Shown: positions 1 to 7,730 of the stretch, in pieces
Position numbering within the stretch: position 1 is the first letter of the stretch
How the letters are laid out: each line of letters opens with the position of its first letter
DNA from: Campylobacter concisus
Lineage (GTDB): Bacteria > Campylobacterota > Campylobacteria > Campylobacterales > Campylobacteraceae
Length of the DNA stretch: 64,000 nt
Reading direction: 5' to 3'
NCBI GenBank assembly: GCA_002092835.1
Contig: LVWL01000001.1
Location: 62,001 to 126,000, forward strand
Program-made: the position numbers and the translations under genes
Notes under the pieces: model-generated
Databases searched by the model: none
Seen by the model: the letters and a program-made list of their open reading frames with translations, nothing else
Told to the model about the DNA's origin: nothing

Positions 1-702
1 AAGCTCTCTTGCATAGAGAAATTTTTGATCCTTGTTGATATCATAGGTCTCATACTTCTTCTTAACCTGCATAGGTTTAAATTTCTTCTCGCTTTGCTCT
101 TTGGCTAAATTTGCATTGTATTCTTGCTCTTCTTTGTGTAGTTTGGCTAGAAATTCTTTATGCTCTTTTGTAGTTTTTTCTACATCTTCTCTATAAAGCT
201 TCTTAAACTCTTCTATGTTTAGATCAGCTCGGCTAAGTAGAGCTGAGCCTTTTTTACTTGACATCGCATCATCAGGCAGTGATCGCATAAAATTCTCTAG
301 CTCCGTTTCTTCTTCTTTTGTGCCAAGACCAACCATCAGTCCAGATATTGTTGGCTTGCCATCTACTGAGTAGGTAAGTAACCAGTCCATGTGTCCTTGT
401 AAGACACTAATCTCGAGCTCTTCCATGTTTTCTGGATATTTTGCTATCAGCGCACGTCTTTGCTCGATAGTAAAATCATATTTCTTAGAAAGCATAGTAT
501 CTATCTTGTTTATAGTATCCGTTATCCAGCCCTCTTTACTTTCATCTATATCAATAAATTTTGGCAATACTTCTGCAAGTGGTTTGTGCATTAGTTTATC
601 TATTAGAGCCTTTTCTTGCTCCTTTGACATTTTTGCATTTTCTTTTTGGATAGTGTTATCTTGTATTGGTGTATTGCTAAGTCCGTTTATGCTAGTTATC
701 AT
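1..702 (-). CDS. Putative flagellum-coexpressed secreted protein, partial (C-terminus beyond window)
   Basis: The reading frame is open from an ATG at 702 to the window edge (234 codons), so the C-terminus is missing. I do not recognise a named family. The visible part begins MITSINGLSN, has no signal peptide or membrane segment, and is helical and charged, with a weak EF-hand-like stretch (DIDESKEGWI, about residues 47-56). It lies only 12 bases after the stop of the next gene upstream and has a GGGGGAG ribosome site, so it should be co-transcribed with that gene from the sigma28-type promoter near 1930. By context it may be another flagellum-exported protein; this is inference. Confidence 0.6.
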   Translation of the reverse strand, partial: MITSINGLSNTPIQDNTIQKENAKMSKEQEKALIDKLMHKPLAEVLPKFIDIDESKEGWITDTINKIDTMLSKKYDFTIEQRRALIAKYPENMEELEISVLQGHMDWLLTYSVDGKPTISGLMVGLGTKEEETELENFMRSLPDDAMSSKKGSALLSRADLNIEEFKKLYREDVEKTTKEHKEFLAKLHKEEQEYNANLAKEQSEKKFKPMQVKKKYETYDINKDQKFLYAREL

Positions 703-714
703 TTTAACTCCCCC

Positions 715-1896
715 TTACGCCTTTATATCAACATCTCTTTTTATACCAAGCATATCTACTAGATATTTTCCAGCTGGGTTTTCATTTAGCTCTTTTACTA
801 AATTTAAAGGTGGCATGCTAAATTTTAAAAAGCTATCCATAAAGTCTTTGCTCTTTTTGCCATCTTTGTCTATCTCACCAAAGAGTAGCTTTAGCATTTT
901 TAGATTATGCTCCATCATCTTTTTAAATGATAGTTCGTCTTCTTCATATCCCCTACGTCTATCTTCAGGAGTGCTGACAAAGCCACTTTGTAAGTCGATA
1001 TAGATAAAGTCTCTTTTAGATCTAATGTGATCTTGCATATATTTAGGCATACCTGCTATATCGTTATCGGTAGCATTTATAAAGCCAGGTCCAAATTTCA
1101 TCTCGCCCATAAGTTCAAACAGCTCAAATGCCCTACTAAATTCTTTGCTATCTATGCTCTTATCAAAGCCTTGCTTCTTTCCAAAAACGGTAGTTTCACC
1201 TTCTTTGACGTCAAGGTTGCTATTTATAACTGCTGCTAAAAGTCCGCCTTTGGTTATTGAGCCATCTTTATTTGTATATCTTTCGCCGTGCAGATCGATA
1301 AAAACACCACTTCCCACACTCTCCTTGCCGCCATTGTTGTTGTTAAAGATATCTGTTGTTGGCTTTAGTGGCTGCCTGCCATCTCCGCCGCTAAAGCTTG
1401 GGTTGAAAAAGAGCGTGCTTATCATCTGCTTATTTGACTCTTTGTAGTTAAAGCTAGAAGCAGCTGCATCGAAGTCATAAATAGAATTATGAATTTTTGT
1501 TACTTGCATACTTTGGCGGTTATACTCAAAGCCTTGAGGGAAATTTCTTATCTCATCTAAGCTAAAGCTTTCTTTTGAATTTAGTATATCTTCGCCAACT
1601 ACTTGTGAGAGGATTTTATAAGCATTGCCAGCAGTCTTTGCTATATCTATGCTTTTAAAGGTGCGACTAAAAAATGAAGTCCCCTCTGCAACATTTACTA
1701 ACGACTCCAGCGTGCTTGAGTGAATTTTATAATCACTTGGTATGCCAGCTTGCTTGTTAAACTCATCTGTAAAGTAGCCATCTTTATCTACCTTGTAGCC
1801 TAAAACTAAAGACCTCGTTTGGTTGGTAGAAGCTTTGGTTGATACCTTTATGTTCTTCTCTAAATTCAAGGGGTAGCTACCAAGTGCGTTTATCAT
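715..1896 (-). CDS. Cj0814-like putative flagellar-dependent secreted protein
   Basis: A 393-residue protein with no N-terminal signal peptide and no membrane segment. Residues 30-70 (DKDGYFTDEFNKQAGIP, then KIHSSTLESL) closely match the product of the gene at 3847-4998 (VDAKGFMGADFNKAAGLP, then KIHKSTLDAI), and the following SIDIAKTAGNAYKIL segment matches NIDLANTIKQYYKIF, so the two are paralogues. The protein resembles, from memory, the Campylobacter family named after Cj0814 and described as flagellar-dependent secreted; I could not verify this. Several Asp/Asn/Gly-rich turns (NKDGSITKGG, DKDGKKSKDF) look like degenerate calcium loops. A sigma28-type promoter sits about 30 bases upstream. 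Confidence 0.65.
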   Translation of the reverse strand: MINALGSYPLNLEKNIKVSTKASTNQTRSLVLGYKVDKDGYFTDEFNKQAGIPSDYKIHSSTLESLVNVAEGTSFFSRTFKSIDIAKTAGNAYKILSQVVGEDILNSKESFSLDEIRNFPQGFEYNRQSMQVTKIHNSIYDFDAAASSFNYKESNKQMISTLFFNPSFSGGDGRQPLKPTTDIFNNNNGGKESVGSGVFIDLHGERYTNKDGSITKGGLLAAVINSNLDVKEGETTVFGKKQGFDKSIDSKEFSRAFELFELMGEMKFGPGFINATDNDIAGMPKYMQDHIRSKRDFIYIDLQSGFVSTPEDRRRGYEEDELSFKKMMEHNLKMLKLLFGEIDKDGKKSKDFMDSFLKFSMPPLNLVKELNENPAGKYLVDMLGIKRDVDIKA

Positions 1897-1926
1897 CTAA
1901 TATCCTTTTAGCTTCATACCAAAGAT

Positions 1927-1951
1927 ATCGTCTTTTTTGTGAAAAGATTTA
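1927..1951 (-). promoter_or_regulatory. Sigma28 (FliA)-type promoter
   Basis: On the minus strand TAAA (1951-1948) and CGATAT (from 1930) are separated by 17 bases, matching the flagellar sigma28 arrangement and the CGATWT -10 form used in Campylobacter. The -10 lies about 30 bases from the ATG at 1896. Confidence 0.6.
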
Positions 1952-1986
1952 TTTTACAAAGGTTTTTAGTTTGCATAAATTTACTC

Positions 1987-3741
1987 CTAAACTCTCGTAT
2001 CTACCTTTTTATAAAGCCTATCTTTGCTAGATAGCTCTTTAAATTTTAGGTCGTTTTCAAGATAAGTGATGTTGTAAATTTCTTTAGTGGTGATGCTTTT
2101 GCCGTTTTCAAGTCCGATTAGGAATTTACTTGTAAATTTATCAGTGAGGTTTTTAACGAGCTTTGCTCCAAGCTCTTTTAGGCTAGATATCTTCTCATCT
2201 TGCTTTATACCTATATCTTTAAAGTCAAGTCTATTTAGCTCGATATCATTCATGCTCTTAGCATCTAAATTTATACTTGCTCTTTTACTATCTTTGTCAT
2301 CTTTGCTTATGAGCTTGCCAGTGTCGTTATAAATTTCTTTTACCTCTAGCTCTCTTCCGCTATCAAATTTAAGCGTGATCGTGCCATTTTTGTTTAGCTT
2401 CATAGCTATTACGCTGTCTGTGTCCTTGAGAGCAGCTGCTGCCTTGCTCGTATCACTCTCAAAAGCATGCTTTACTCTTTCTAAATTTTCTAGGCTAAAC
2501 TCAAGCCCAGTTGCTTTTTCAAATTCACTCTGCATAGCGATCATATAAGATGACTTTGTGGCTTTTAGCTTTGAGATGAGATCATCTGCGTCTTCTACAT
2601 CATTTTCTTTTAAATTTTTGCTTATCCACTCTACATCTTTGCTGTGAGCGCTAGACTCTTTTTGGTAGTCGTTATAAAATTTCATAAAGCTATCTTTTTG
2701 ATAGCCTGCGTATGAAAAGCTCTCATCTTGTTTAGATCCAGTAGGTTTTATGACAGGGTTAAACTCGCTAAGCCTTTTCTTGCCGTCAAAGCCAACTTTC
2801 TCATAGGCAAAGTTGTTTAAGCCGCTCTCTTCGTTAAATATCTTATTATCCCTAAGATCTACCCAGCCGTCTTGGTCTGCATGGTCTTTGAAAAATTTAT
2901 TAGTCTCTTCTTTGCCTATCTTTTGGTAGCGATACTCGGCCGAGAAAAGAGTATAAGGGTTTGAGTTGTTTAAACTAACTCTGTAATCAACCGTGTTTTT
3001 GCTAGCAAAGTCCATAGTCTCATGGCTTAAATTTCTAATATCCTTTTTGATAAAGTCGTTAAGGTTTATCTCGCTTACAACTTCGCTTAGTTTGAAAATT
3101 TTCTCATTTCCGTCTTTGTCGTAGCCTCTAACCTTTAGCTTGTCAAAGTATTTATCACCAGAATTTATCACTCCGTCCTTGTTGCTATCAAAGTTAAATA
3201 AAAATCCATTTGCATCTAGCTTGCCTATGCCTAGTTTGTCATTATCGTCATAAAGATCCAAAAAGACCTCTACATCACCCAGTGAGGTTTTTATCGTTTT
3301 TTCATAGGCGTAGTCATTTAAATTTGTAAATTTAGTATCTGCTGCCGCAATGGGCTTAATGGGAGTTTTTGAATTTATAGATGAGAAATAGGTTCTAGTT
3401 TGATCCACTTTCCTTAGTGCTGAGGCATCTTCGCCAAAGAGATACTTGTTCTCAAAGTCCTTTTTGTCCCAGTTTTTTCGCTGGATATCCACGTAAGAAA
3501 AAGCATCATTTGTCCCGCTATCTGCTTTAGCATACTCTGACTTCACGCCACTGGTGCTGGCACTTTGGATGATAGAGTAAGTGCTATTTGAGATAAGCTT
3601 AGTAGCGATGTCTTTAAGCTCAGACTTTAAATTTGTATTGTCTAAAGTTTGCACTCTATCTACGCCAAGAAGGACCCTTGAATAGATCATATCTTTGGGT
3701 AAATTTATATTTATGGGCTCTAAATTTGGTGATATATTCAT
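1987..3741 (-). CDS. EF-hand-containing putative flagellum-coexpressed protein
   Basis: A 584-residue protein without signal peptide or membrane segment. Residues 185-196 (DSNKDGVINSGD) form a canonical EF-hand calcium loop with D1, N3, D5, G6, I8 and D12, and residues near 295 (HADQDGWVDLRD) form a degenerate second loop. The N-terminus is Asn/Ile/Pro-rich, as is common for unstructured export signals of flagellar substrates. I do not recognise a named function. It has its own sigma28-type promoter, and its neighbours on both sides are Cj0814-like paralogues, so a role as a secreted calcium-binding protein made late in flagellar assembly is plausible but unproven. Confidence 0.6.
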   Translation of the reverse strand: MNISPNLEPININLPKDMIYSRVLLGVDRVQTLDNTNLKSELKDIATKLISNSTYSIIQSASTSGVKSEYAKADSGTNDAFSYVDIQRKNWDKKDFENKYLFGEDASALRKVDQTRTYFSSINSKTPIKPIAAADTKFTNLNDYAYEKTIKTSLGDVEVFLDLYDDNDKLGIGKLDANGFLFNFDSNKDGVINSGDKYFDKLKVRGYDKDGNEKIFKLSEVVSEINLNDFIKKDIRNLSHETMDFASKNTVDYRVSLNNSNPYTLFSAEYRYQKIGKEETNKFFKDHADQDGWVDLRDNKIFNEESGLNNFAYEKVGFDGKKRLSEFNPVIKPTGSKQDESFSYAGYQKDSFMKFYNDYQKESSAHSKDVEWISKNLKENDVEDADDLISKLKATKSSYMIAMQSEFEKATGLEFSLENLERVKHAFESDTSKAAAALKDTDSVIAMKLNKNGTITLKFDSGRELEVKEIYNDTGKLISKDDKDSKRASINLDAKSMNDIELNRLDFKDIGIKQDEKISSLKELGAKLVKNLTDKFTSKFLIGLENGKSITTKEIYNITYLENDLKFKELSSKDRLYKKVDTRV

Positions 3742-3770
3742 TTTAAATCCTTTTAAAATATATATCTTAT

Positions 3771-3794
3771 ATCGGCAAATATAAAAAATGTTTA
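3771..3794 (-). promoter_or_regulatory. Sigma28 (FliA)-type promoter
   Basis: The minus strand has TAAA (3794-3791), 16 bases, then CGATATAA preceded by GC, giving the GCCGATA-type -10 of sigma28 promoters. The -10 is about 30 bases from the ATG at 3741, the same distance as for the gene at 715-1896. Confidence 0.65.
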
Positions 3795-3846
3795 GTAGTT
3801 TATAGTCTAAAAGGGCTTAGAGCGAATGCCTACTATGTTATATTTT

Positions 3847-4998
3847 TTAAAGCTCTCTTGTCTTCGTCCTCTCATCAAATTCTTTTAAAACGTCCATTAT
3901 CTTGCTTGCTAGTCCCTCAAGCGTTTGATCTTTTTTAAGCTCTAAATTTCTAAGCTTTAAAATCCTGGCTAGTATATCTTTTAGATCTTTTTTACCAGAT
4001 AGTATCTCATCATAATAAGCCTTTGGTATGCCTATCTCGCTTCTATCTTGTTTTGTAAGTATGAGTTTGTCTCTATATACACTAAGAGCCTCGTCGGTTA
4101 TCCTTGTTGTGCCACCTTGTAGCACAAGACCTTGCTCGTTTTTTAAAAATGCAACAAAGATTTGTTCCTTTGTATAGCCTTGTTCGTTATCATATACAGA
4201 CATGTCAGGCTTGAAGTCATATCCAGCACTACTAACCCACATATAAGGGATAGTATGCTCAGTTGTCATCACTTCTGGAGAAAAGTCAAGGAAATTTCCA
4301 TTGACTTCTACATTTATATCGCTTAGATCATCCCACAGCCTATGTGCATCGTCTGCATCTTGTGTTGTCCTGAAGACATGAGTTATCTTTTCATTGCTCC
4401 TATCAGTTAGCCCATCTATCTCATCACTTGACATCCTACCCATTAGATATTCAGAATAATCTATTTTTTTATCTTTTGAAAAGTAGCCCTTTGGCATCTT
4501 TGCTAGATCTTCATTTGAGTAAAATTCTTTACCTTTACTGATCACTCCAGCTGAAATTTGATCAAAAATTTTATAGTATTGCTTTATGGTATTTGCTAGA
4601 TCGATATTTGCAAAACTATCCTCTCCAAAGAGTTGGTTATCTTTTTTTGTTTCCATTGAAAAATTTATACTATTTGGGTGCTTTTGATTGTGTAGCACTA
4701 TCGCATCAAGTGTGCTTTTGTGGATTTTAAAGTCCTGCGGCAAACCTGCAGCTTTGTTAAAATCAGCCCCCATAAATCCTTTAGCATCTACACTATATCC
4801 ATAACCCTCTTGTGAAGTAAATTTAGCCTGATAAAGAGAGTCGATAGCGCTAGATGAAACAAAGTCATTTTTAGGAGTAGTGGTTTGGTTGATCGAATTT
4901 ATATTTGGAGTGTTAGGCAAGAAATTTGCAAAGCCTTCGCTTTTTGTCTGCTTTTGGTAGTGCTGTTTTGTTAAGATGGAGTTATAAGAGACTTTCAT
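3847..4998 (-). CDS. Cj0814-like putative flagellar-dependent secreted protein (paralogue)
   Basis: A 383-residue protein without signal peptide or membrane segment, paralogous to the product of 715-1896: both share an N-terminal third with GFMGADFNKAAGLPQDFKIH-type and YKI(F/L)-type segments followed by a PKGY/PQGF turn. The C-terminal halves differ more. The start at 4998 has an AAGGAGTAAG ribosome site. Transcription should begin at the sigma54-type promoter about 35 bases upstream, unlike the sigma28-type promoters of its neighbours, which would place it slightly earlier in the flagellar hierarchy. Function unknown; secretion through the flagellar export apparatus is inferred from promoter class and family resemblance. 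Confidence 0.65.
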   Translation of the reverse strand: MKVSYNSILTKQHYQKQTKSEGFANFLPNTPNINSINQTTTPKNDFVSSSAIDSLYQAKFTSQEGYGYSVDAKGFMGADFNKAAGLPQDFKIHKSTLDAIVLHNQKHPNSINFSMETKKDNQLFGEDSFANIDLANTIKQYYKIFDQISAGVISKGKEFYSNEDLAKMPKGYFSKDKKIDYSEYLMGRMSSDEIDGLTDRSNEKITHVFRTTQDADDAHRLWDDLSDINVEVNGNFLDFSPEVMTTEHTIPYMWVSSAGYDFKPDMSVYDNEQGYTKEQIFVAFLKNEQGLVLQGGTTRITDEALSVYRDKLILTKQDRSEIGIPKAYYDEILSGKKDLKDILARILKLRNLELKKDQTLEGLASKIMDVLKEFDERTKTREL

Positions 4999-5030
4999 AG
5001 CTTACTCCTTGAAATTTAGCTTCAAAGAGT

Positions 5031-5047
5031 AAGCAAAAGTTGTGCCG
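5031..5047 (-). promoter_or_regulatory. Sigma54 (RpoN) promoter
   Basis: The minus strand reads GGCACAACTTTTGC from 5046 to 5033: GG and GC separated by exactly 10 bases, with the GGCAC and TTGC halves of the -24/-12 consensus. It ends 35 bases before the ATG at 4998. Confidence 0.75.
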
Positions 5048-5220
5048 AAAATTTAAGCGAGATAAATTTATGTTTGCTCGCTTTGAAATAAAATTTTACC
5101 TATGGGCAAAAATAAAAGCAAATTTATAGAAAGCATCTTGTAAAATAAATCAATCCTGAAAAAATGTACCGCTTTTTATAAAAACTGTACCATACTTTTA
5201 GGAAATTTTAAAGAAAGGGG

Positions 5221-5239
5221 AACTGCAAAAAGGGCAGTT
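5221..5239 (-). terminator. Probable terminator of tRNA-Met
   Basis: AACTGC and GCAGTT form a 6-bp stem with a 7-base loop 26 bases after the tRNA 3' end; on the minus strand it is followed by a pyrimidine-rich run. Confidence 0.4.
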
Positions 5240-5264
5240 AAAGTATCGATAAGTAGGACATCTA

Positions 5265-5341
5265 TGGTGTCACGGGGGAGACTTGAACTCCCGACCTCCG
5301 GCTTATGAGACCAGCGCTCTAACCAGCTGAGCTACCGTGAC
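5265..5341 (-). tRNA. tRNA-Met (CAT anticodon)
   Basis: The 77-nt cloverleaf on the minus strand has a 7-bp acceptor stem (GTCACGG/CCGTGAC), discriminator A and an encoded CCA. The anticodon loop is CTCATAA, giving CAT. The T arm is GGGAG-TTCAAGT-CTCCC. The first pair is G:C, not the mismatch of an initiator tRNA, so it is elongator Met or, less likely, the lysidine-modified Ile tRNA. Confidence 0.92.
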
Positions 5342-5446
5342 ACTTTAAAATAAGTTTCGGATTATATAATTTTTAAACTTATTTGTAGATAAAAACCATC
5401 TTTATCTACAAACACAAAGTAAAAGCACCAAGAATCAATAAAACGT

Positions 5447-6436
5447 CTATTTTACGAAATAATTTTGAGCTAGAGATTTATCCTCAGGTGTGATACTAAA
5501 TTTCTCGCCAGCGACGCTAACTTCAAATTCATTCTCTTTACTTGCTTTTGTATAAGCTAATGCGAGCCTTGCGGCCAGCTCTTTGTCAGCTTTACTAGCG
5601 TTTTTACTTATGAAGCTAACGGCTCCTACGATGTCATCACTCTCTTTAAAATTTACTTGATCAAATTTATCATTTGGATGTGCTAAAAGTGCGTTATTAT
5701 CACTCTCATCACGACCTATTATCATTTTTGCACCATCTGGCAAGCGCAGATGCCTACCAAGCTTTAGCCACGTTACATCGATATCTCGCATCTCTTTATC
5801 AAAATTTAGATAATCCTTTATCTTCACAGCAAAGCTCTCGATCGTTAGCAAACATCCACCTCCAGGCGTTGCAAAGTCCTCAAAGCCAAATTCCTTTGCC
5901 AAAGCAAGTTGCGGCTTTCTGTCGCGTCCGCTTATATCAAGCAGCTTCTCTCTATCGACCCAGCCCTCGCGCTCTGGCTTAGTTGGTGGCAAGAGCTTAG
6001 CGCACATCGGACGAAGCACTAGATCATCCTCGTCATCAGCTAGGTGCTTAACCTGAAAGAGTGCATCTCTGCGCTGACTCATCGGTCTTTGCCCCAGAAC
6101 TTCGCCTGTGATGATGAAATTCGCATTTTCACTTTTTAGCATATTTAAAGCTGTTTTAAACATGTACCCGTGACAATCAATACAAGGGTTAAACTGCTTG
6201 CCATAGCCGTATTTTGGGTTAAAAAGCACATCACGAAGATACTCGTTTCTCATATCAACCACCTTTAAGCTAGCCCCTGCCAAGGCTGCACGGCGCCTTA
6301 AAACTTCGTACTTCTCCTCATCCACGCCAAATCCAGTATCCATATAAAGTGCGACCACTTCGATATTTTGATCGCTTATTAGTTTCATCGAGAGCATGCT
6401 ATCAAGCCCTCCGCTAAACAAAGCTAAAGCCTTCAT
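5447..6436 (-). CDS. MnmA/ThiI-like PP-loop ATPase with NFACT-R-like C-terminal domain
   Basis: A 329-residue cytoplasmic protein. Residues 8-13 (SGGLDS) are the ATP-pyrophosphatase PP-loop found in tRNA thiolases and argininosuccinate synthase. Downstream are CIDCH (about 84-88), possible active-site cysteines, and a GGGC motif (about 192-195). The last third (LGRHLRLPDGAKMIIGRDESDN) resembles the NFACT-R RNA-binding domain. The overall form is that of the conserved epsilonproteobacterial PP-loop protein thought to act in tRNA sulfur modification; it is shorter than true MnmA and is probably not MnmA itself. A hairpin separates it from pepT upstream, so it is probably transcribed separately. 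The substrate is inferred. Confidence 0.75.
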   Translation of the reverse strand: MKALALFSGGLDSMLSMKLISDQNIEVVALYMDTGFGVDEEKYEVLRRRAALAGASLKVVDMRNEYLRDVLFNPKYGYGKQFNPCIDCHGYMFKTALNMLKSENANFIITGEVLGQRPMSQRRDALFQVKHLADDEDDLVLRPMCAKLLPPTKPEREGWVDREKLLDISGRDRKPQLALAKEFGFEDFATPGGGCLLTIESFAVKIKDYLNFDKEMRDIDVTWLKLGRHLRLPDGAKMIIGRDESDNNALLAHPNDKFDQVNFKESDDIVGAVSFISKNASKADKELAARLALAYTKASKENEFEVSVAGEKFSITPEDKSLAQNYFVK

Positions 6437-6458
6437 TTTTATCCTGAAAGTAAAATTT

Positions 6459-6487
6459 AAAGCCTAAATTTACTAAATCTAGGCTTT
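6459..6487 (-). terminator. Terminator after the pepT operon
   Basis: AAAGCCTA (6459-6466) pairs with TAGGCTTT (6480-6487), with a smaller ATTT/AAAT stem inside the loop. It lies 9 bases after the pepT stop on the minus strand, followed by an AT-rich stretch. Confidence 0.5.
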
Positions 6488-6495
6488 TATGAAGT

Positions 6496-7719
6496 TTATT
6501 TAGCAGTGTTAATTACGATTTTTTTAATCACTTCGCTTGCGGCTTTTAGACTGCTAACTGGCAAATACTCGAAGACGGAGTGAAAGTTGTTTGCCCCTGT
6601 GAATAAATTTAGTGTTGGCACACCTTTTGCAGATATCACAGCGCCGTCATATCCACCACGCATTGGCTTTATATTTGGTGTGATATTTAGCTCTCTAAAG
6701 GCATCTTTTGCTAGTTTTATCGGAAGTGAGTTTTCGTCTTTTAAAAATTTAAAGACATTTTCATAGCGTGTTTTTAGCGTGATTTCGCAACGATCTCCAT
6801 AAATTTTGTTAAAAGAATTTGCCATATCGCTTAAAAACTCAAGCCTTTTTTGAAATTTCACCTCATCAAATTCTCTTATGTCGATCTTAAGAGTTGTTTT
6901 TGCGCTGTTTCCGCTAAGCTCTTTTACCCAGAAATACCCCTCCTTGCCCTCGGTGCACTCTGGTACTTCGCCGCCTGGCAAAAGCGAGATAAATTTATGC
7001 GCAAGAAGTAGCGAATTTACAAGCTTGCCCTTTGCGTTCATCGGATGAGCCGAAACGCCTTTAAAGACCATCGTGCAGTCAGCCGCATTCCAGTTTTCAT
7101 ATATTAGCTCGCCTATCTCGCAGCAGTCTAAACAGTAACCAAAATCAGCTCCAAGCAAATTTACATCAAGTGCTTTTGCCCCAAGTAAGCCCTGCTCCTC
7201 ATCAGGCACGAAGCAGATCACGATCTTACCGTGCTTTACATCAGGATTTTGCATAAAGTAGCTAGCCATATTTACGATGCTAGCGATCGCAGCCTTATCA
7301 TCAGCCCCAAGCAAGCTAGTGCCATCAGTCACGACTATGTCGTCACCAACGTATTTTTTAAGCTCTGGATTGTCGTTAAATTTTAGATAAATTCTCTGCT
7401 CTTCATTTAGGCAGATATCGCCACCTGTGTATTTTACTATCTTGGCTTTGGTGTCATTTTTTTGCTCACTACTTGTATCTAAATGCCCAAAAAAGGCGAT
7501 ACTTGGAGCATTTTCGCAGTTTGCAGGAATTTTTGCTATCAAGATAGCATTGTCTTGCAAAATGATATCTTTTATACCTAGCGAGCTAAGCTCTTCTTTT
7601 AAAAAACGAGCCAGCTCATACTCGGTTGGATTAGAAGGCATAACGCCTTTTAACCCATTTTCTTTATTTGTTGTGGTGTTAAATTTCGTATAGTTTAAAA
7701 ATCTCTCTACGATATCCAT
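6496..7719 (-). CDS. pepT: Peptidase T (tripeptide aminopeptidase)
   Basis: A 407-residue M20B metallopeptidase that removes the N-terminal residue from tripeptides in the cytoplasm. H79-L-D81 begins the zinc site, DGTSLLGADDKAA (132-144) includes the bridging aspartate D140, and DEEQGLLG (173-180) carries the catalytic glutamate. The length equals that of the family. It is the last gene of a five-gene minus-strand run (dcuC is 11 bases upstream) ending at the hairpin at 6459-6487. The operon context suggests that peptide breakdown is linked to a C4-dicarboxylate-type carrier. Confidence 0.93.
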   Translation of the reverse strand: MDIVERFLNYTKFNTTTNKENGLKGVMPSNPTEYELARFLKEELSSLGIKDIILQDNAILIAKIPANCENAPSIAFFGHLDTSSEQKNDTKAKIVKYTGGDICLNEEQRIYLKFNDNPELKKYVGDDIVVTDGTSLLGADDKAAIASIVNMASYFMQNPDVKHGKIVICFVPDEEQGLLGAKALDVNLLGADFGYCLDCCEIGELIYENWNAADCTMVFKGVSAHPMNAKGKLVNSLLLAHKFISLLPGGEVPECTEGKEGYFWVKELSGNSAKTTLKIDIREFDEVKFQKRLEFLSDMANSFNKIYGDRCEITLKTRYENVFKFLKDENSLPIKLAKDAFRELNITPNIKPMRGGYDGAVISAKGVPTLNLFTGANNFHSVFEYLPVSSLKAASEVIKKIVINTAK

Positions 7720-7730
7720 TTTTTATCCTT

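Noticed and set aside
389-1003. Long plus-strand ORF opposite the first two genes
   Set aside because: It is the antisense shadow of two minus-strand genes; it is serine/phenylalanine-rich low-complexity with no ribosome site.
5055-5083. AAGCGAG...CTCGCTT inverted repeat upstream of the sigma54 promoter
   Set aside because: Considered as an enhancer site, but the loop is long, it occurs once, and Campylobacter FlgR is thought not to need a DNA-binding site.
5158-5195. Repeated TGTACC pair in the spacer before the tRNA
   Set aside because: Only two short copies with irregular spacing; could be chance in AT-rich DNA.
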